A stretch of DNA of 64,000 nt from UBA7672 sp965229115 (GCA_965229115.1 CBDDIR010000003.1:3410001-3474000); one strand, 5' to 3'; shown: positions 16,471-25,336, counted from the first letter of the stretch. The notes: generated by a model from the letters alone, not told the origin. Program-made: numbers and translations.

Positions 16471-17037
16471 ATGAAGATCAAGCTGTTCGCGGCGACAGCC
16501 GTGCTTGCACTGGGCCTTGCGGCCTGCGGCGGTGAAACGCCGGCCCCGGAAACACCAGTTGCAGAGGCGCCAGCTGCGGAAACTCCGCCGCCGGCAGCTG
16601 AGCCTGCGCCTGCCGCCACCGCTTCGATCGGCGAGACGCCGGCTGATCCGGTCGCGTTCATGAAGACGCGTCACGAGAAATACGAAGACCTCGGCAAGAA
16701 CTTCAAAGTGCTGCTCGACAACTCGAAGCTTGGCACGCCGGATCTGGCGGCTGTCTCGGCTGCTGCGATCAAGGTCAACGACTACGCCAAGGAGATGGGC
16801 ACCTGGTTCCCGCCGGGCACCGGCCCTGAAGCCGGCAAGACGGAAGCCAAGGCCAATATCTGGACCGAGCGCGCGGACTTCGACGCGAAGCTGGTGAACC
16901 TGCAGACGGAAGCCGCGAAGCTGGTGACGGCGACGGGAACGGATGCTGCGGCGTTCAAGGCGCAGTTCGGTCCGACGGGCGGAACGTGCAAAGCCTGCCA
17001 CGACAAGTTCCGTGAAGAAGACAAAGACAAACATTGA
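16471..17037 (+). CDS. lipoprotein cytochrome c' (class II) family
   Basis: The 188-residue protein has a lipoprotein signal (LGLAAC) and a Pro/Ala/Glu-rich linker (about residues 20-55). A four-helix cytochrome c' domain follows, with the haem motif CKACHDKFR near the C-terminus, the normal position for class II cytochromes. It is probably a membrane-anchored periplasmic haem protein. A GAGGGAGACGG ribosome-binding site precedes the ATG. Its stop overlaps the start of the b561 gene, so the two likely form an electron-transfer pair. Confidence 0.88.
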   Translation: MKIKLFAATAVLALGLAACGGETPAPETPVAEAPAAETPPPAAEPAPAATASIGETPADPVAFMKTRHEKYEDLGKNFKVLLDNSKLGTPDLAAVSAAAIKVNDYAKEMGTWFPPGTGPEAGKTEAKANIWTERADFDAKLVNLQTEAAKLVTATGTDAAAFKAQFGPTGGTCKACHDKFREEDKDKH

Positions 17038-17744
17038 CGGATCAGACTGTCGCTTCTGCTTCGCCGGCGCCCACACCTAAGCAAAAGGTGTGGGATGCGC
17101 CGGTGCGGCTGGTTCACTGGCTGCTCGTCTTCCTCGTTGCCGTCTCCTGGTGGACGGCTGAGGAAGGCGAGATGCAGTGGCACTACTGGTCGGGCCTGAC
17201 GATTGTCGGCCTGCTGGTGTTCCGCATCTATTGGGGCTTTGCCGGGCCTGAGACAGCGCGCTTCGGTAGCTTCATCAAAGGGCCGGGCGCTGTCACCTCC
17301 TACGCGCGAAAGCTGTTCAAGCCGAACTATCGCGCAGCCTTCGGGCACAATCCGCTCGGTGCTTTGAGCGTGGTAGCAATCCTGCTGGCGCTGATCGCGC
17401 AAGTCGGGCTTGGGCTGTTTGCATCAGACACCGACGGGCTCGAGTCCGGTCCGCTGTCGCCCTATGTGAGCTACGAGTTTTCGAAGGATGCAGGCGATCT
17501 GCACGAGGATGCGTGGAACATCCTGCTGATCCTGATCGGCCTGCATATCGCGGCGATCGTGTTCTATCTCATCGTGAAACGCATCAACCTGATCGGGCCG
17601 ATGATTACGGGTAGCCGCAAGGCTGAGGCCGTTGAAGGTCCGCCCTCGGGCATTGCGCCCGTGCCGCTGTGGCGTTTCCTGATCGGTGTTGCGTTGGCCG
17701 CGACCGTGGTCTTCCTGATCGTCTGGCTGCCGACGACCCGCTAG
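17034..17744 (+). CDS. cytochrome b561 family membrane protein
   Basis: The 236-residue protein has VWDAPVRLVHWLL at its first helix, then further helices with haem-ligand histidines (HYWSGLTIVGLLVFRIYWG, DLHEDAWNILLILIGLHIAAI), as in bacterial b561/hydrogenase b-type subunits. A fifth hydrophobic segment closes the C-terminus. The start is a TTG overlapping the cytochrome c' stop, so translation is probably coupled. It likely passes electrons between quinol and the cytochrome c' partner. Confidence 0.87.
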   Translation: MTDQTVASASPAPTPKQKVWDAPVRLVHWLLVFLVAVSWWTAEEGEMQWHYWSGLTIVGLLVFRIYWGFAGPETARFGSFIKGPGAVTSYARKLFKPNYRAAFGHNPLGALSVVAILLALIAQVGLGLFASDTDGLESGPLSPYVSYEFSKDAGDLHEDAWNILLILIGLHIAAIVFYLIVKRINLIGPMITGSRKAEAVEGPPSGIAPVPLWRFLIGVALAATVVFLIVWLPTTR

Positions 17745-17745
17745 A

Positions 17746-18375
17746 TCACTTCGTCCCGAACATCCGGTCGCCGGCATCGCCGAGGCCGGGCACGATATAA
17801 CCCTTCTCGTTGAGGTGGCTGTCGATCGCAGCCGTGAACACCGGCACATCCGGATGCGCTGCCGTGAATTTGGCGATGCCTTCAGGCGCGGCCAGCAAGC
17901 ACAGGAAGCGCAGCTTGGTTGCGCCGCGATCCTTGAGGCGCTGGACGGCGGCGATGGCGGAATTGCCTGTCGCGAGCATCGGGTCGACCACGATGATCAG
18001 GCGCGTTTCCATCTCACCCGGCGCCTTGAAGTAGTATTCCACGGGCTCGAGCGTATCGTGGTCGCGATAGAGCCCGACATGAGCGACGCGGGCGGCGGGC
18101 ACGAGATCCAGCATACCGTCGAGCAGGCCGTTCCCCGCCCGCAGGATGGACGTAAACACCAGCTTCTTGCCCTTGATGATCGGCGCATCCATCGGACCCA
18201 TCGGCGTTTCGATGGCGACCGTTTCCAGCTCCAGATCGCGCGTGACCTCATAGCAGAGCAGGTGCGCGATCTCGCGCAGCAGCGTTCGGAAACCTGCGGT
18301 GGAGGTCGTCTTGTCCCGCATCAGGGTGAGCTTGTGCTGGATCAGGGGATGATCGACGACTGTTACGCTGCGCAT
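17746..18375 (-). CDS. upp: uracil phosphoribosyltransferase
   Basis: The 209-residue protein has normal Upp length. It shows LVFTSILRAGNGLLDGML, the PRPP loop VDPMLATGNSAI and the uracil-binding C-terminus PGLGDAGDRMFGTK. It converts uracil and PRPP to UMP in the cytoplasm. The ATG at 18375 (MRSVTVVDHPLIQHKL) is the usual start. A much longer open frame extends upstream without meaning. Confidence 0.96.
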   Translation of the reverse strand: MRSVTVVDHPLIQHKLTLMRDKTTSTAGFRTLLREIAHLLCYEVTRDLELETVAIETPMGPMDAPIIKGKKLVFTSILRAGNGLLDGMLDLVPAARVAHVGLYRDHDTLEPVEYYFKAPGEMETRLIIVVDPMLATGNSAIAAVQRLKDRGATKLRFLCLLAAPEGIAKFTAAHPDVPVFTAAIDSHLNEKGYIVPGLGDAGDRMFGTK

Positions 18376-18546
18376 ACGCTTACCCTTTGTTTGGGCGATG
18401 TTTGCCGCCGGGACCGGGCCGGCGCAATGGCTGGGGCGTTGGCGCCAGCGCGGCTGCCTGGGGATTGGACACGTTGCAGCGATCCGGCTTCCGCCCCGGC
18501 GCGCGCCGTTATATACAGCCCGCGATAACGCTGTCGGGAGACTAAC

Positions 18547-19077
18547 ATGCGCGGACTGATCGCCCTTGGTATTGCCCTGACGCTGGCCGCCCCGGCCTTC
18601 GCGCAGCAGCCCAACATGGCCGCGAAGCCGGAAGCCGTCTGCACGGCTGAAGCAAAGCCGCCGGCTGGCTTCGAGGACTGGAACGGCAAGGCTGCGATCA
18701 CCACCGCGACGGGCGCCGAGCATCTCGCCCATGCCTCGCTCGCGCTGGGCAAGGGCTATGAAGCCACCCTGCTTAACACGCCGAAAGTGGCTATGCCGGT
18801 TCAGCCGGAGAAGCCGGGCGGGTCTGTCGCCCATGCGGGGCTTTTCTCGTTCACGGTTGAGACAGCGGGCTCCTATACGGTTGCATTGGGCACGGCGGCG
18901 TGGATCGATGTGCTTGAGGACGGCAAATCGCTTGAGCCGACGAAGTTTGGGCATGGACCGGAATGCACAGGCATCCGCAAGATGGTGGTCTTCCCGATGA
19001 AACCGGGCGTGCACACGCTGCAGGTTTCGGCGAACGCCGATCCGAAGCTGAAGCTGATGGTCGCGAAGGCTCCCTGA
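18547..19077 (+). CDS. exported protein of unknown function
   Basis: The 176-residue product has a signal peptide ending at AFAQ, then a compact domain that looks beta-rich (GLFSFTVETAGSYTVALGTAAWIDVLEDGK) with two cysteines (VCTAE and PECTG). The ending, PGVHTLQVSANADPKLKLMV, looks like a carbohydrate- or ligand-binding beta sandwich. It overlaps the downstream di-haem protein gene by 4 bp, so the two may work together in the periplasm. Family not recognised with confidence. Confidence 0.75.
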   Translation: MRGLIALGIALTLAAPAFAQQPNMAAKPEAVCTAEAKPPAGFEDWNGKAAITTATGAEHLAHASLALGKGYEATLLNTPKVAMPVQPEKPGGSVAHAGLFSFTVETAGSYTVALGTAAWIDVLEDGKSLEPTKFGHGPECTGIRKMVVFPMKPGVHTLQVSANADPKLKLMVAKAP

Positions 19078-20213
19078 GCAAGCCTCCCCGTAATCGCGGA
19101 CTGATCGCAGCGGCGCTCGTCGGAGCGTCGGTGATCGGGCTTGTGGCTTGCGCGAGTTCGGTTGCGCCGGCAGCCGAGCCGTGGCCGGCGGCGGACTTGC
19201 AGGCGCCCTTCCCGGCTGATAATGCGCCGACGCCGATCAAGATCGAGCTGGGCCGGCGGCTGTTCTATGATGGCGACCTGTCGTGGGACGGCACGATGAG
19301 CTGCGCGACCTGCCATGAGCAGAAGCGGGGCTTCGCTGATCCGAACAAGACGCGGCCGGGATTCGATGGCCAGCCGGGCGAGCGGAATATCCAGACGCTG
19401 GCGAACGTCGCCTGGTTCAGGTCGCTGACCTGGGGCGGGCCGCATGTGGACACGCTGGAGCATCAGGCGCTGATCCCGATCGAGGGCTTCGTGCCGGTGG
19501 AGATGGGGTTTGGCGGCAAGAAGGAAGGCGCGCTGGCGCAGCGGCTGAAGGATCAGGCGTGCTATCCCGCGCTGTTCAAGGCTGCGTTCCCCGAGAAGCA
19601 GGGCGAGATCTCGCTGGATACGGTGACGATGGCGCTTTCGGTTTTCCAGCGGTCGCTGGTGTCGCTGGATTCTCCGTATGATCGCTATCGGCGTGGCGAG
19701 GCTTCGGCGATTTCGGATCAGGCGAAGCGCGGCGAGAAGCTGTTCAACGACAAGCAGTGCGCGAGCTGTCATGCGGGGCCGCATTTCACGGATGCGGCGC
19801 TTGCCGGAAGGACGCCGTATGAGTCTTTCCATCGGTTGGCGATGCCGCTGGATGGGAAGGATGCGGGGCTGCAGCGGATTACGCAGAAGGCGGATGATGC
19901 CGGGAAATTCCGGACGCCGGGATTGAGGAACGTCGCGCTGTCTGCGCCTTACATGCATGACGGCGAGGTGGCGACGCTGGGCGATGCGATCCGGCATCAT
20001 TATGGGATGCCGGGGCAGACTGATGTGCGGCTGACGCAATCGGTGAGCGAGGGCGAGGTGGCTGATCTTGTCGCGTTCCTCGAGGCGCTGACGGATCGTG
20101 GGTTCGTTACCAACCCTGCATTCGCCCTTCCGCCGCGTGGATGCCCTGTGCCGGAGAATGCGGCGCTGGCCAGCGATGAAGCGGTTTCGCAGCGGCTGCA
20201 CAACAGCCCGTAA
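19074..20213 (+). CDS. di-haem cytochrome c peroxidase/MbnH-like lipoprotein
   Basis: Two haem c motifs are visible (CATCHEQKRGF near the N-terminus and CASCHAGPHF in the middle), with the family signature FRTPGLRNVALSAPYMHDGEVATL. A lipoprotein signal (VIGLVAC) needs a start close to it. The only suitable codon is a CTG at 19074, overlapping the previous stop (CTGA); the nearest ATG (18963) lies deep inside the upstream gene. It is about 379 residues from the CTG. It is a periplasmic oxidant-linked enzyme, either a peroxide reductase or a modifying enzyme for its upstream partner. Confidence 0.85.
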   Translation: MSKPPRNRGLIAAALVGASVIGLVACASSVAPAAEPWPAADLQAPFPADNAPTPIKIELGRRLFYDGDLSWDGTMSCATCHEQKRGFADPNKTRPGFDGQPGERNIQTLANVAWFRSLTWGGPHVDTLEHQALIPIEGFVPVEMGFGGKKEGALAQRLKDQACYPALFKAAFPEKQGEISLDTVTMALSVFQRSLVSLDSPYDRYRRGEASAISDQAKRGEKLFNDKQCASCHAGPHFTDAALAGRTPYESFHRLAMPLDGKDAGLQRITQKADDAGKFRTPGLRNVALSAPYMHDGEVATLGDAIRHHYGMPGQTDVRLTQSVSEGEVADLVAFLEALTDRGFVTNPAFALPPRGCPVPENAALASDEAVSQRLHNSP

Positions 20214-20215
20214 GC

Positions 20216-21904
20216 CTACGCGGTTTTCTGCTCCGCCAGATTGAGCTCCGCGATCATTGCCTTTCGCATTTCGAATTTCTGGATCTTGCCGGTGACGGTC
20301 ATCGGGAACGAGTCCACGAACTTCACATATCGGGGGATCTTGTAGTGCGCGATCTGGCCCTTGCAGAAGGCCGCGATCTCTTCGCGTGAGGATGTCTCGC
20401 CGGCGCGCAGTTTTACCCACGCGCAAATCTCCTCGCCGAATTTCGGATCGGGCACGCCGATGACCTGCACGTCTTCGATCTTGGGGTGGCGGAAAAGATA
20501 TTCCTCGATCTCGCGCGGGAAGACGTTCTCGCCGCCGCGGATGACCATGTCCTTGATGCGGCCGACGATGTTGCAATAGCCCTCGTCGTCGATGGTCGCG
20601 AGATCGCCGGTGTGCATCCAGCCTTCCGAGTCGACGGCCTCGGCGGTTTTGGCGGGATCGTCCCAGTAGCCGATCATGACAGAGTAGCCGCGCGTGCAGA
20701 GTTCGCCGGGCTGGCCGCGCTGCGTGATCTCGCCATTCTCGTCGACGACCTTCACTTCGAGATGCGGTTGCACGCGGCCGACCGTGGAGACACGGCGTTC
20801 GAGCGGATCGTCCATCGCGGTCTGGAAGGAGACGGGGCTGGTTTCGGTCATGCCATAGCCGATGCCGACTTCGCGCATGTTCATGCGGTCGATGACTTTC
20901 TTCATCACCTCGATCGGGCAAGGCGAGCCGGCCATGACGCCGGTGCGCAGGCTGGAGAGATCGAACTTGTCGAACTCGGGATGCTCGAGCTCGGCGATGA
21001 ACATGGTGGGCACGCCGTGGAGGCCGGTGCATTTTTCCGACTGCACCACCCTCAAGACGGCGAGCGGTTCATAGCCTTCCGACGCGTAGATCATCGCCGC
21101 GCCATGAGTGATGCAGGCGAGATTGCCCATGACCATGCCGAAGCAATGATAGAGCGGCACCGGGATCAGCAGGCGGTCGCCTTCGGTGAGGCCCATGCCC
21201 TCGCCCACGAAGAAAGCGTTGTTGAGGATGTTGCGGTGGGACAGCGTTGCGCCTTTCGGCAGGCCCGTTGTGCCGGAGGTGAACTGGATGTTGATCGCGT
21301 CGTTGCGGTCGAGCGTTTTCGCGACCTCTTCGACCTGGGCGGCGTGCGCCGATGTAGCCTGCGCTGCAATGTCGTTGAAGTTCATCCAGCCGGGGCCCGG
21401 CTGGCCGCCGATCTGGGCGACGACGCGGAGATCGGGGAGGCGTTTTGATTTGAGGTCGCCGGCTTTCGATGTCGCGATCTCGGGTGCGAGCTCGTTGATC
21501 ATGCCGACATAGTCGGACGTCTTGAACGCTTTCGCGCAGACGAGCGCTTTCACGCCAACCTTGTTGAGCGTGTATTCGACTTCACTGAGCCGATAAGCCG
21601 GGTTGATGTTGACCTGGATGAGACCGACGCGGGCGGTGGCGAACTGGACGAGCGTCCACTCGGCGCAGTTGGGCGCCCAGACGCCGACGCGATCACCCGG
21701 CTTGAGGCCGAGTGCGAGAAGGCCGGCGGCGAGACGATCGACCTCTTGCGAGAACTGTTCGTAGGTCCAGCGGATGTTCTGGTGGACCGAAACCAGCGCT
21801 TCCTGTTTCGGCCACTGTTTGGCGGCGCGCAGGAGGGCTTCGCCGATCGTGTATTCCAGCAGCGCGGGCTCTGCGGCGCCGCGAACGAGGCTGAGCTGCG
21901 TCAT
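20216..21904 (-). CDS. acyl-CoA synthetase (AMP-binding family)
   Basis: The 562-residue enzyme has the AMP-binding P-loop FTSGTTGLPKGATLSHRN, the GYGMTETSP motif, the hinge region GWMHTGDLATIDDEGYCNIVGRIKD and the catalytic Lys near the end (MTVTGKIQKFEMR). It activates a carboxylic acid, most likely medium- or long-chain, to the acyl-CoA through an acyl-AMP. The ATG at 21904 gives a normal N-terminus; the longer frame is not needed. It converges with the di-haem gene. Confidence 0.93.
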   Translation of the reverse strand: MTQLSLVRGAAEPALLEYTIGEALLRAAKQWPKQEALVSVHQNIRWTYEQFSQEVDRLAAGLLALGLKPGDRVGVWAPNCAEWTLVQFATARVGLIQVNINPAYRLSEVEYTLNKVGVKALVCAKAFKTSDYVGMINELAPEIATSKAGDLKSKRLPDLRVVAQIGGQPGPGWMNFNDIAAQATSAHAAQVEEVAKTLDRNDAINIQFTSGTTGLPKGATLSHRNILNNAFFVGEGMGLTEGDRLLIPVPLYHCFGMVMGNLACITHGAAMIYASEGYEPLAVLRVVQSEKCTGLHGVPTMFIAELEHPEFDKFDLSSLRTGVMAGSPCPIEVMKKVIDRMNMREVGIGYGMTETSPVSFQTAMDDPLERRVSTVGRVQPHLEVKVVDENGEITQRGQPGELCTRGYSVMIGYWDDPAKTAEAVDSEGWMHTGDLATIDDEGYCNIVGRIKDMVIRGGENVFPREIEEYLFRHPKIEDVQVIGVPDPKFGEEICAWVKLRAGETSSREEIAAFCKGQIAHYKIPRYVKFVDSFPMTVTGKIQKFEMRKAMIAELNLAEQKTA

Positions 21905-22102
21905 CGTTTTCTGTCTCCCTGGGGCGAAGGTTAGCATGGGCGATGGAACACGCCAGCGCGCGCGGCGGCGCCTTCGCAAGCTGTGGGCTTGCGAAGCGGC
22001 GGAAGGCTTCACGATTTGGCGCGATCTAGGTGAGCGCGCGGATTTTTGCGTGTTGGGTCAACACGCTGACGTTGGGTAGGCGGACGGTGGGCGCGGCAGG
22101 CG

Positions 22103-22267
22103 CCCCCTCCGTCTCGCCGCGAAGGCGCGGCGATCCACCTCCCCCACTCTTCGAGTGGTGGAGGCAATTCCCCTTCGTTGCGCGCAATGGAGCGCGGTTT
22201 GCCTCCATCAGTGCGAAGCACTGGGGGAGGTGGATCGCTTGGCGTGAGCCAAGCGAGACGGAGGGGG
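22103..22267. repeat. nested palindromic element (repeat C)
   Basis: The outer arms, 22103-22146 and 22222-22267, share CCCCCTCCGTCTCG and CGATCCACCTCCCCCA in inverted form. Each arm carries its own small hairpin (CGCGAAGGCGCGG; CTTGGCGTGAGCCAAG). Inside, TGGAGGCAA (near 22160) pairs with TTGCCTCCA (near 22200). The whole element can fold into a branched cruciform. Non-coding, between the synthetase and ndh genes. Confidence 0.75.
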
Positions 22268-22287
22268 TGGTGCTCACGGTCGTGAGC

Positions 22288-22343
22288 ACGCGCTCGTCCT
22301 TCGACGGACGCGCAGCGAAGCTGCGCTGCTCAGGATGAGCGCT
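22288..22343 (+). repeat. dispersed repeat A, third copy
   Basis: Carries CGTCCTTCGACGGACG and CTCAGGATGAGCGCT and matches the repeat A arms at 584-738. It directly follows the nested palindrome, so the two may be parts of one compound element. Confidence 0.75.
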
Positions 22344-22607
22344 ATTGGGGCTGTCGTGCTGGACAGCGGGTGTTGTTTCCTTGGGTTGCGTGTCGGTCGT
22401 CCTTTCGGGCAGATCGGGCGGCATGGTCGGTGTGGCATTCACCGAGCTACGGCGCGCTTTCATCCGGAAGGTTGAGGCGACGCGGAGCACAAGCATCGCA
22501 AGCACGTGCAGCGTCGCATCGATCCAGCGATCGAGAGGCGACGGGGTTACCAGCCCAGTTTGCGCGTGTTTGTGTCGTGTCAGGCGAGGTAGAATACCCC
22601 GGTCCAG

Positions 22608-22694
22608 GGCGCCGTAGATTCTACGAGGCTCTATCCCCCAACTTGCCCGCGCAGGTTGTTGAAATCATGCGGGATGATTTTTGGCTGTCCTACA
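22608..22694 (+). repeat. dispersed repeat B, copy 2
   Basis: Matches 779-866 in inverted orientation (GGCTCTATCCCCCAACTTG and TGATTTTTGGCTGTCCTACA shared). Sequence between the A and B copies (22344-22607) shows no convincing gene. Confidence 0.75.
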
Positions 22695-22723
22695 GATTGG
22701 GATCGCTCCATCCCCCAATTCAT

Positions 22724-22820
22724 CGTCATTCCGGACACGCGCGTAGCGCGTGAGCCGGAACCCAGGGGCTGCGCACGCCGTGCTTTTTGCCCCTGGGTTC
22801 CTGCTTTCGCAGGAATGACG
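22724..22820. repeat. palindromic intergenic repeat D
   Basis: The arms CGTCATTCC (22724-22732) with GGAATGACG (22812-22820), and GGAACCCAGGGGC (22757-22769) with GCCCCTGGGTTCC (22789-22801), form a two-stage hairpin. This CGTCATTCC...GGAATGACG class of repeat is widespread in alphaproteobacterial intergenic DNA. Confidence 0.75.
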
Positions 22821-22932
22821 CGGGTGGATGGTAAACCGCGCGCAATTTCGCTTCTGCCGCATCTGGCTTCGTGTTGCGGTGCACGCTACATATGCTTCGA
22901 CGACGCACACTTAGGTTCCAGCCGGCCTCGCC

Positions 22933-24339
22933 ATGGAGAACCAGATGCAGACCGCTTTTCATGTTCACAGCAATACGTGTGGCTGTTCGCCCGATGTGAA
23001 GGCGAGCGGTGAGCGTGATGCGCGGCCGCGTGTGGTGATTGTGGGCGCGGGGTTTGGCGGGCTGTCCGCCGCCAAGGCGCTGAGCAAGGCCGATGTGCGT
23101 GTGACGCTGGTGGACCGGCGCAATCATCATCTGTTTCAGCCCTTGCTTTATCAGGTGGCGACGGCGGGCCTTTCGCCCGGGCAGATTGCGACGCCGATAC
23201 GCACGGTGTTGCGCAAGCAGAAGAATGCCGAGGTGCTGCTGGGCACTGTGACGGGCGTTGATGTGGCGCGGCGTCAGGTGAAGCTGGGCGAGCATGAGAT
23301 CAATTACGACTATCTCGTTCTGGCGACGGGCGCGCGGCATTCGTATTTCGGGCGCGATGAGTGGGAGCAGTTTGCGCCGGGACTGAAATCGCTCGAAGAC
23401 GCGACGGAGTTGCGCAGGCGCATCCTGCTGGCGTTCGAGCGGGCGGAGCTGGAGGAGGATGCGGCGGCGCGGGAGCGGCTGCTGACCTTCGTGGTGATCG
23501 GCGCGGGGCCGACGGGCGTGGAGATGGCGGGCTCTATCGCGGAGCTGGCGCATCGCGCGCTGGCGAGCGACTTCCGCGCGATTGATCCGCATGCGGCGCG
23601 TGTCGTGCTGGTGGAGGCGGGGCCGCGGGCCTTGTCGGCATTCCCCGAGAAGCTTTCGGCTTACACGGAGAAGGAGCTGGGCAAGCTCGAGGTCGAGATG
23701 ATGGCCAACACGAAGGTGGTGGGCGTGGATGCGGCCGGCGTGATGTTGCAGGGGGCCGATGGCGTTGTGGCGGCCCTGCCCTCCGCTTGCGTGATCTGGG
23801 CGGCGGGCGTGGCGGCGTCGCCTGTTGCGAAGTGGCTGGGCGTTGATGGCGATCGTGCGGGGCGTGTGAGCGTTGGGCCGGATCTGACGGTGGCGGGGCA
23901 TGGCGAGATTTTCGTGATCGGCGATTGCGCGCTGTCGCTGGGCAAGGACGGCAAGCCTGTGCCGGGGCTGGCGCCTGTGGCGAAGCAGCAGGGCGAATAT
24001 GTCGGTGCGTTATTGAAGCGATTGCGCAAGGAGCCGGGGGCGGCGCGGACGCCGTTCTGCTACAAGGACTTTGGCGCGCTGGCGACGATTGGGCGGAAGA
24101 TCGCGATTGCGGATTTCGGCGGCGGGTTCCAGCTGCGCGGGTTCATCGGCTGGCTGACCTGGAGCCTGGCGCACATCTACTTCCTGATCGGGTTCAGGAA
24201 CCGGTTCTCGGTCGCACTGGATTGGGCGTGGAGCTATCTGACGTTCGAGCGCGGGGCGCGGCTGATCACCGGGCCGGTGGACGGGGGCGCGGCGCCCGGA
24301 CGGGTGGAGGGGGAGGCGGCGCGGCGAAAGGCGGCCTGA
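22933..24339 (+). CDS. ndh: type II NADH dehydrogenase (NDH-2)
   Basis: The 468-residue flavoprotein has two dinucleotide-binding motifs, VVIVGAGFGGLSAAKAL for FAD and FVVIGAGPTGVEMAGSIAE for NADH. It also has the GDCA FAD motif (VIGDCALSLGKDGK) and the membrane-associated C-terminal segment (GWLTWSLAHIYFLIGFRNR). It oxidises NADH and reduces quinone without pumping protons. The N-terminus has an unusual short Cys/His stretch (HVHSNTCGCSPD) before the fold. It stands alone upstream of tRNA-Ser. Confidence 0.92.
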   Translation: MENQMQTAFHVHSNTCGCSPDVKASGERDARPRVVIVGAGFGGLSAAKALSKADVRVTLVDRRNHHLFQPLLYQVATAGLSPGQIATPIRTVLRKQKNAEVLLGTVTGVDVARRQVKLGEHEINYDYLVLATGARHSYFGRDEWEQFAPGLKSLEDATELRRRILLAFERAELEEDAAARERLLTFVVIGAGPTGVEMAGSIAELAHRALASDFRAIDPHAARVVLVEAGPRALSAFPEKLSAYTEKELGKLEVEMMANTKVVGVDAAGVMLQGADGVVAALPSACVIWAAGVAASPVAKWLGVDGDRAGRVSVGPDLTVAGHGEIFVIGDCALSLGKDGKPVPGLAPVAKQQGEYVGALLKRLRKEPGAARTPFCYKDFGALATIGRKIAIADFGGGFQLRGFIGWLTWSLAHIYFLIGFRNRFSVALDWAWSYLTFERGARLITGPVDGGAAPGRVEGEAARRKAA

Positions 24340-24456
24340 GGGGTCGTTCCGGCGGCGTTTTGCAGCCGATAAGCCTTGAAAAGGCGGAATTTCGGCCCGT
24401 GAAGCCACGTTCGCTTGCGCTTAAAACTTCAGATGATATAGAGCCCGACCGGCCGC

Positions 24457-24546
24457 GGAGAGGTGCCAGAGTGGTCGATTGGGACGGTCTCGAAAACCGT
24501 TGTACCTTCACGGGTACCGTGAGTTCGAATCTCACCTTCTCCGCCA
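24457..24546 (+). tRNA. tRNA-Ser (anticodon CGA)
   Basis: A 90-nt class II tRNA. The acceptor GGAGAGG pairs with CTTCTCC near the 3' end (one G-U pair), the anticodon loop TCTCGAAAACC reads CGA, a long variable arm follows (ACCTTCACGGGT), then the T loop GTTCGAATC. CCA is encoded at 24544-24546. It marks the left edge of the mobile island. Confidence 0.96.
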
Positions 24547-24580
24547 GCCGGACTTAATCTCCCCAACCAGTTCCACTCGG
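24541..24580 (+). repeat. putative att-like direct repeat at the tRNA-Ser 3' end (left copy)
   Basis: Begins with CCGCCAGCCGG, the last bases of the tRNA plus flanking DNA. The 40 bp align without gaps to 37471-37510 with about 30 matches, including identical 11-bp and 7-bp blocks (CCGCCAGCCGG, TCCACTC). This is the expected position for an integration site, though the degeneracy makes it a relic at best. Confidence 0.5.
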
Positions 24581-24994
24581 CGGCGCAAATTGTGCCGAAA
24601 TCGGCGCTATTCGCACGCTGCCGCGGTCTCTGCTTTGGGAAGCCGGGCGAGTTGGCGCGCAGAACTGGGCCGCAGTCTCTCCACGCCGCAACAACGGTCC
24701 CATTCGCGGCCTGAGCGCGCATCCACTTTCCCTGCTAAATCCGTTATTTCGCAGTTTCGCAGAGAGCCAAGTCGCTAGGACGTTGATTTTCGGCCCGATG
24801 TAGCGCGCTGGCAGGGATGCGTGCGTGAAAGAGCAGGGAAAAATTCGGGCACTAGCAGGGAAAGAAAGAGCGCGAGCAGCGAACTTGATCCGTGCACAGT
24901 GCGCACAACGAACGCCTTCACGCGCACCACGTCAGTTATCGACAGGGCGCCGCAGATCTACACAGCCCATCGCGGCGCCGCGCGCCTGCAATGC
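24581..24994. other. gene-free left flank of the island with GCAGGGAAA repeats
   Basis: No gene is visible. GCAGGGAAA occurs directly at 24833-24841 and 24855-24863 (22-bp spacing) and inverted at 24727-24735. Short direct and inverted motifs next to a tRNA are typical of integrase arm sites, but no tyrosine integrase gene remains. Confidence 0.4.
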
Positions 24995-25057
24995 TGATCC
25001 GCCCCCTTTGAAGTGGTCCGCACTTAGATATGTTTTTGGAGCGGATGGAGTAGGTGG

Positions 25058-25336
25058 ATGGCAAGGAAGCGTTACAAGCCGGAGGAGATTGTTGCGAAGC
25101 TCCGGCAGGTTGATGTGCTGGTCTCGCAGGGCCAGTCAGTGACCGATGCGGTGCGGTCGATCGGGGTCACGGACGTCACCTACTATCGATGGCGATCTGA
25201 GTTTGGCGGCCTGAAGACCGATCAGGTCAAGCGCATGAAGGATCTTGAGCTGGAGAACCAGCGGCTGCGCAAGGCGGTGTCGGATCTGACGCTGGACAAG
25301 CTGATCCTGTCGGAAGCCGCCAAGGGAAACTTCTGA
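25058..25336 (+). CDS. IS3-family transposase OrfA
   Basis: The 92-residue protein has an N-terminal helix-turn-helix (YKPEEIVAKLRQVDVLVSQG, VTYYRWRSEFGG) and a leucine-zipper-like C-terminal part (MKDLELENQRLRKAVSDL). It binds the IS ends and, after a -1 frameshift, forms the N-terminus of the OrfAB transposase. A GGAAAC-containing stretch just before the stop (25325-25333) lies where slippage would occur. Confidence 0.92.
   Translation: MARKRYKPEEIVAKLRQVDVLVSQGQSVTDAVRSIGVTDVTYYRWRSEFGGLKTDQVKRMKDLELENQRLRKAVSDLTLDKLILSEAAKGNF

Noticed and set aside
18873..21032. 719-residue open frame on the minus strand
   Set aside because: It lies antisense to the di-haem protein and then partly in another frame of the acyl-CoA synthetase; its composition is Arg/His-rich with no family motif, a typical GC-rich shadow.
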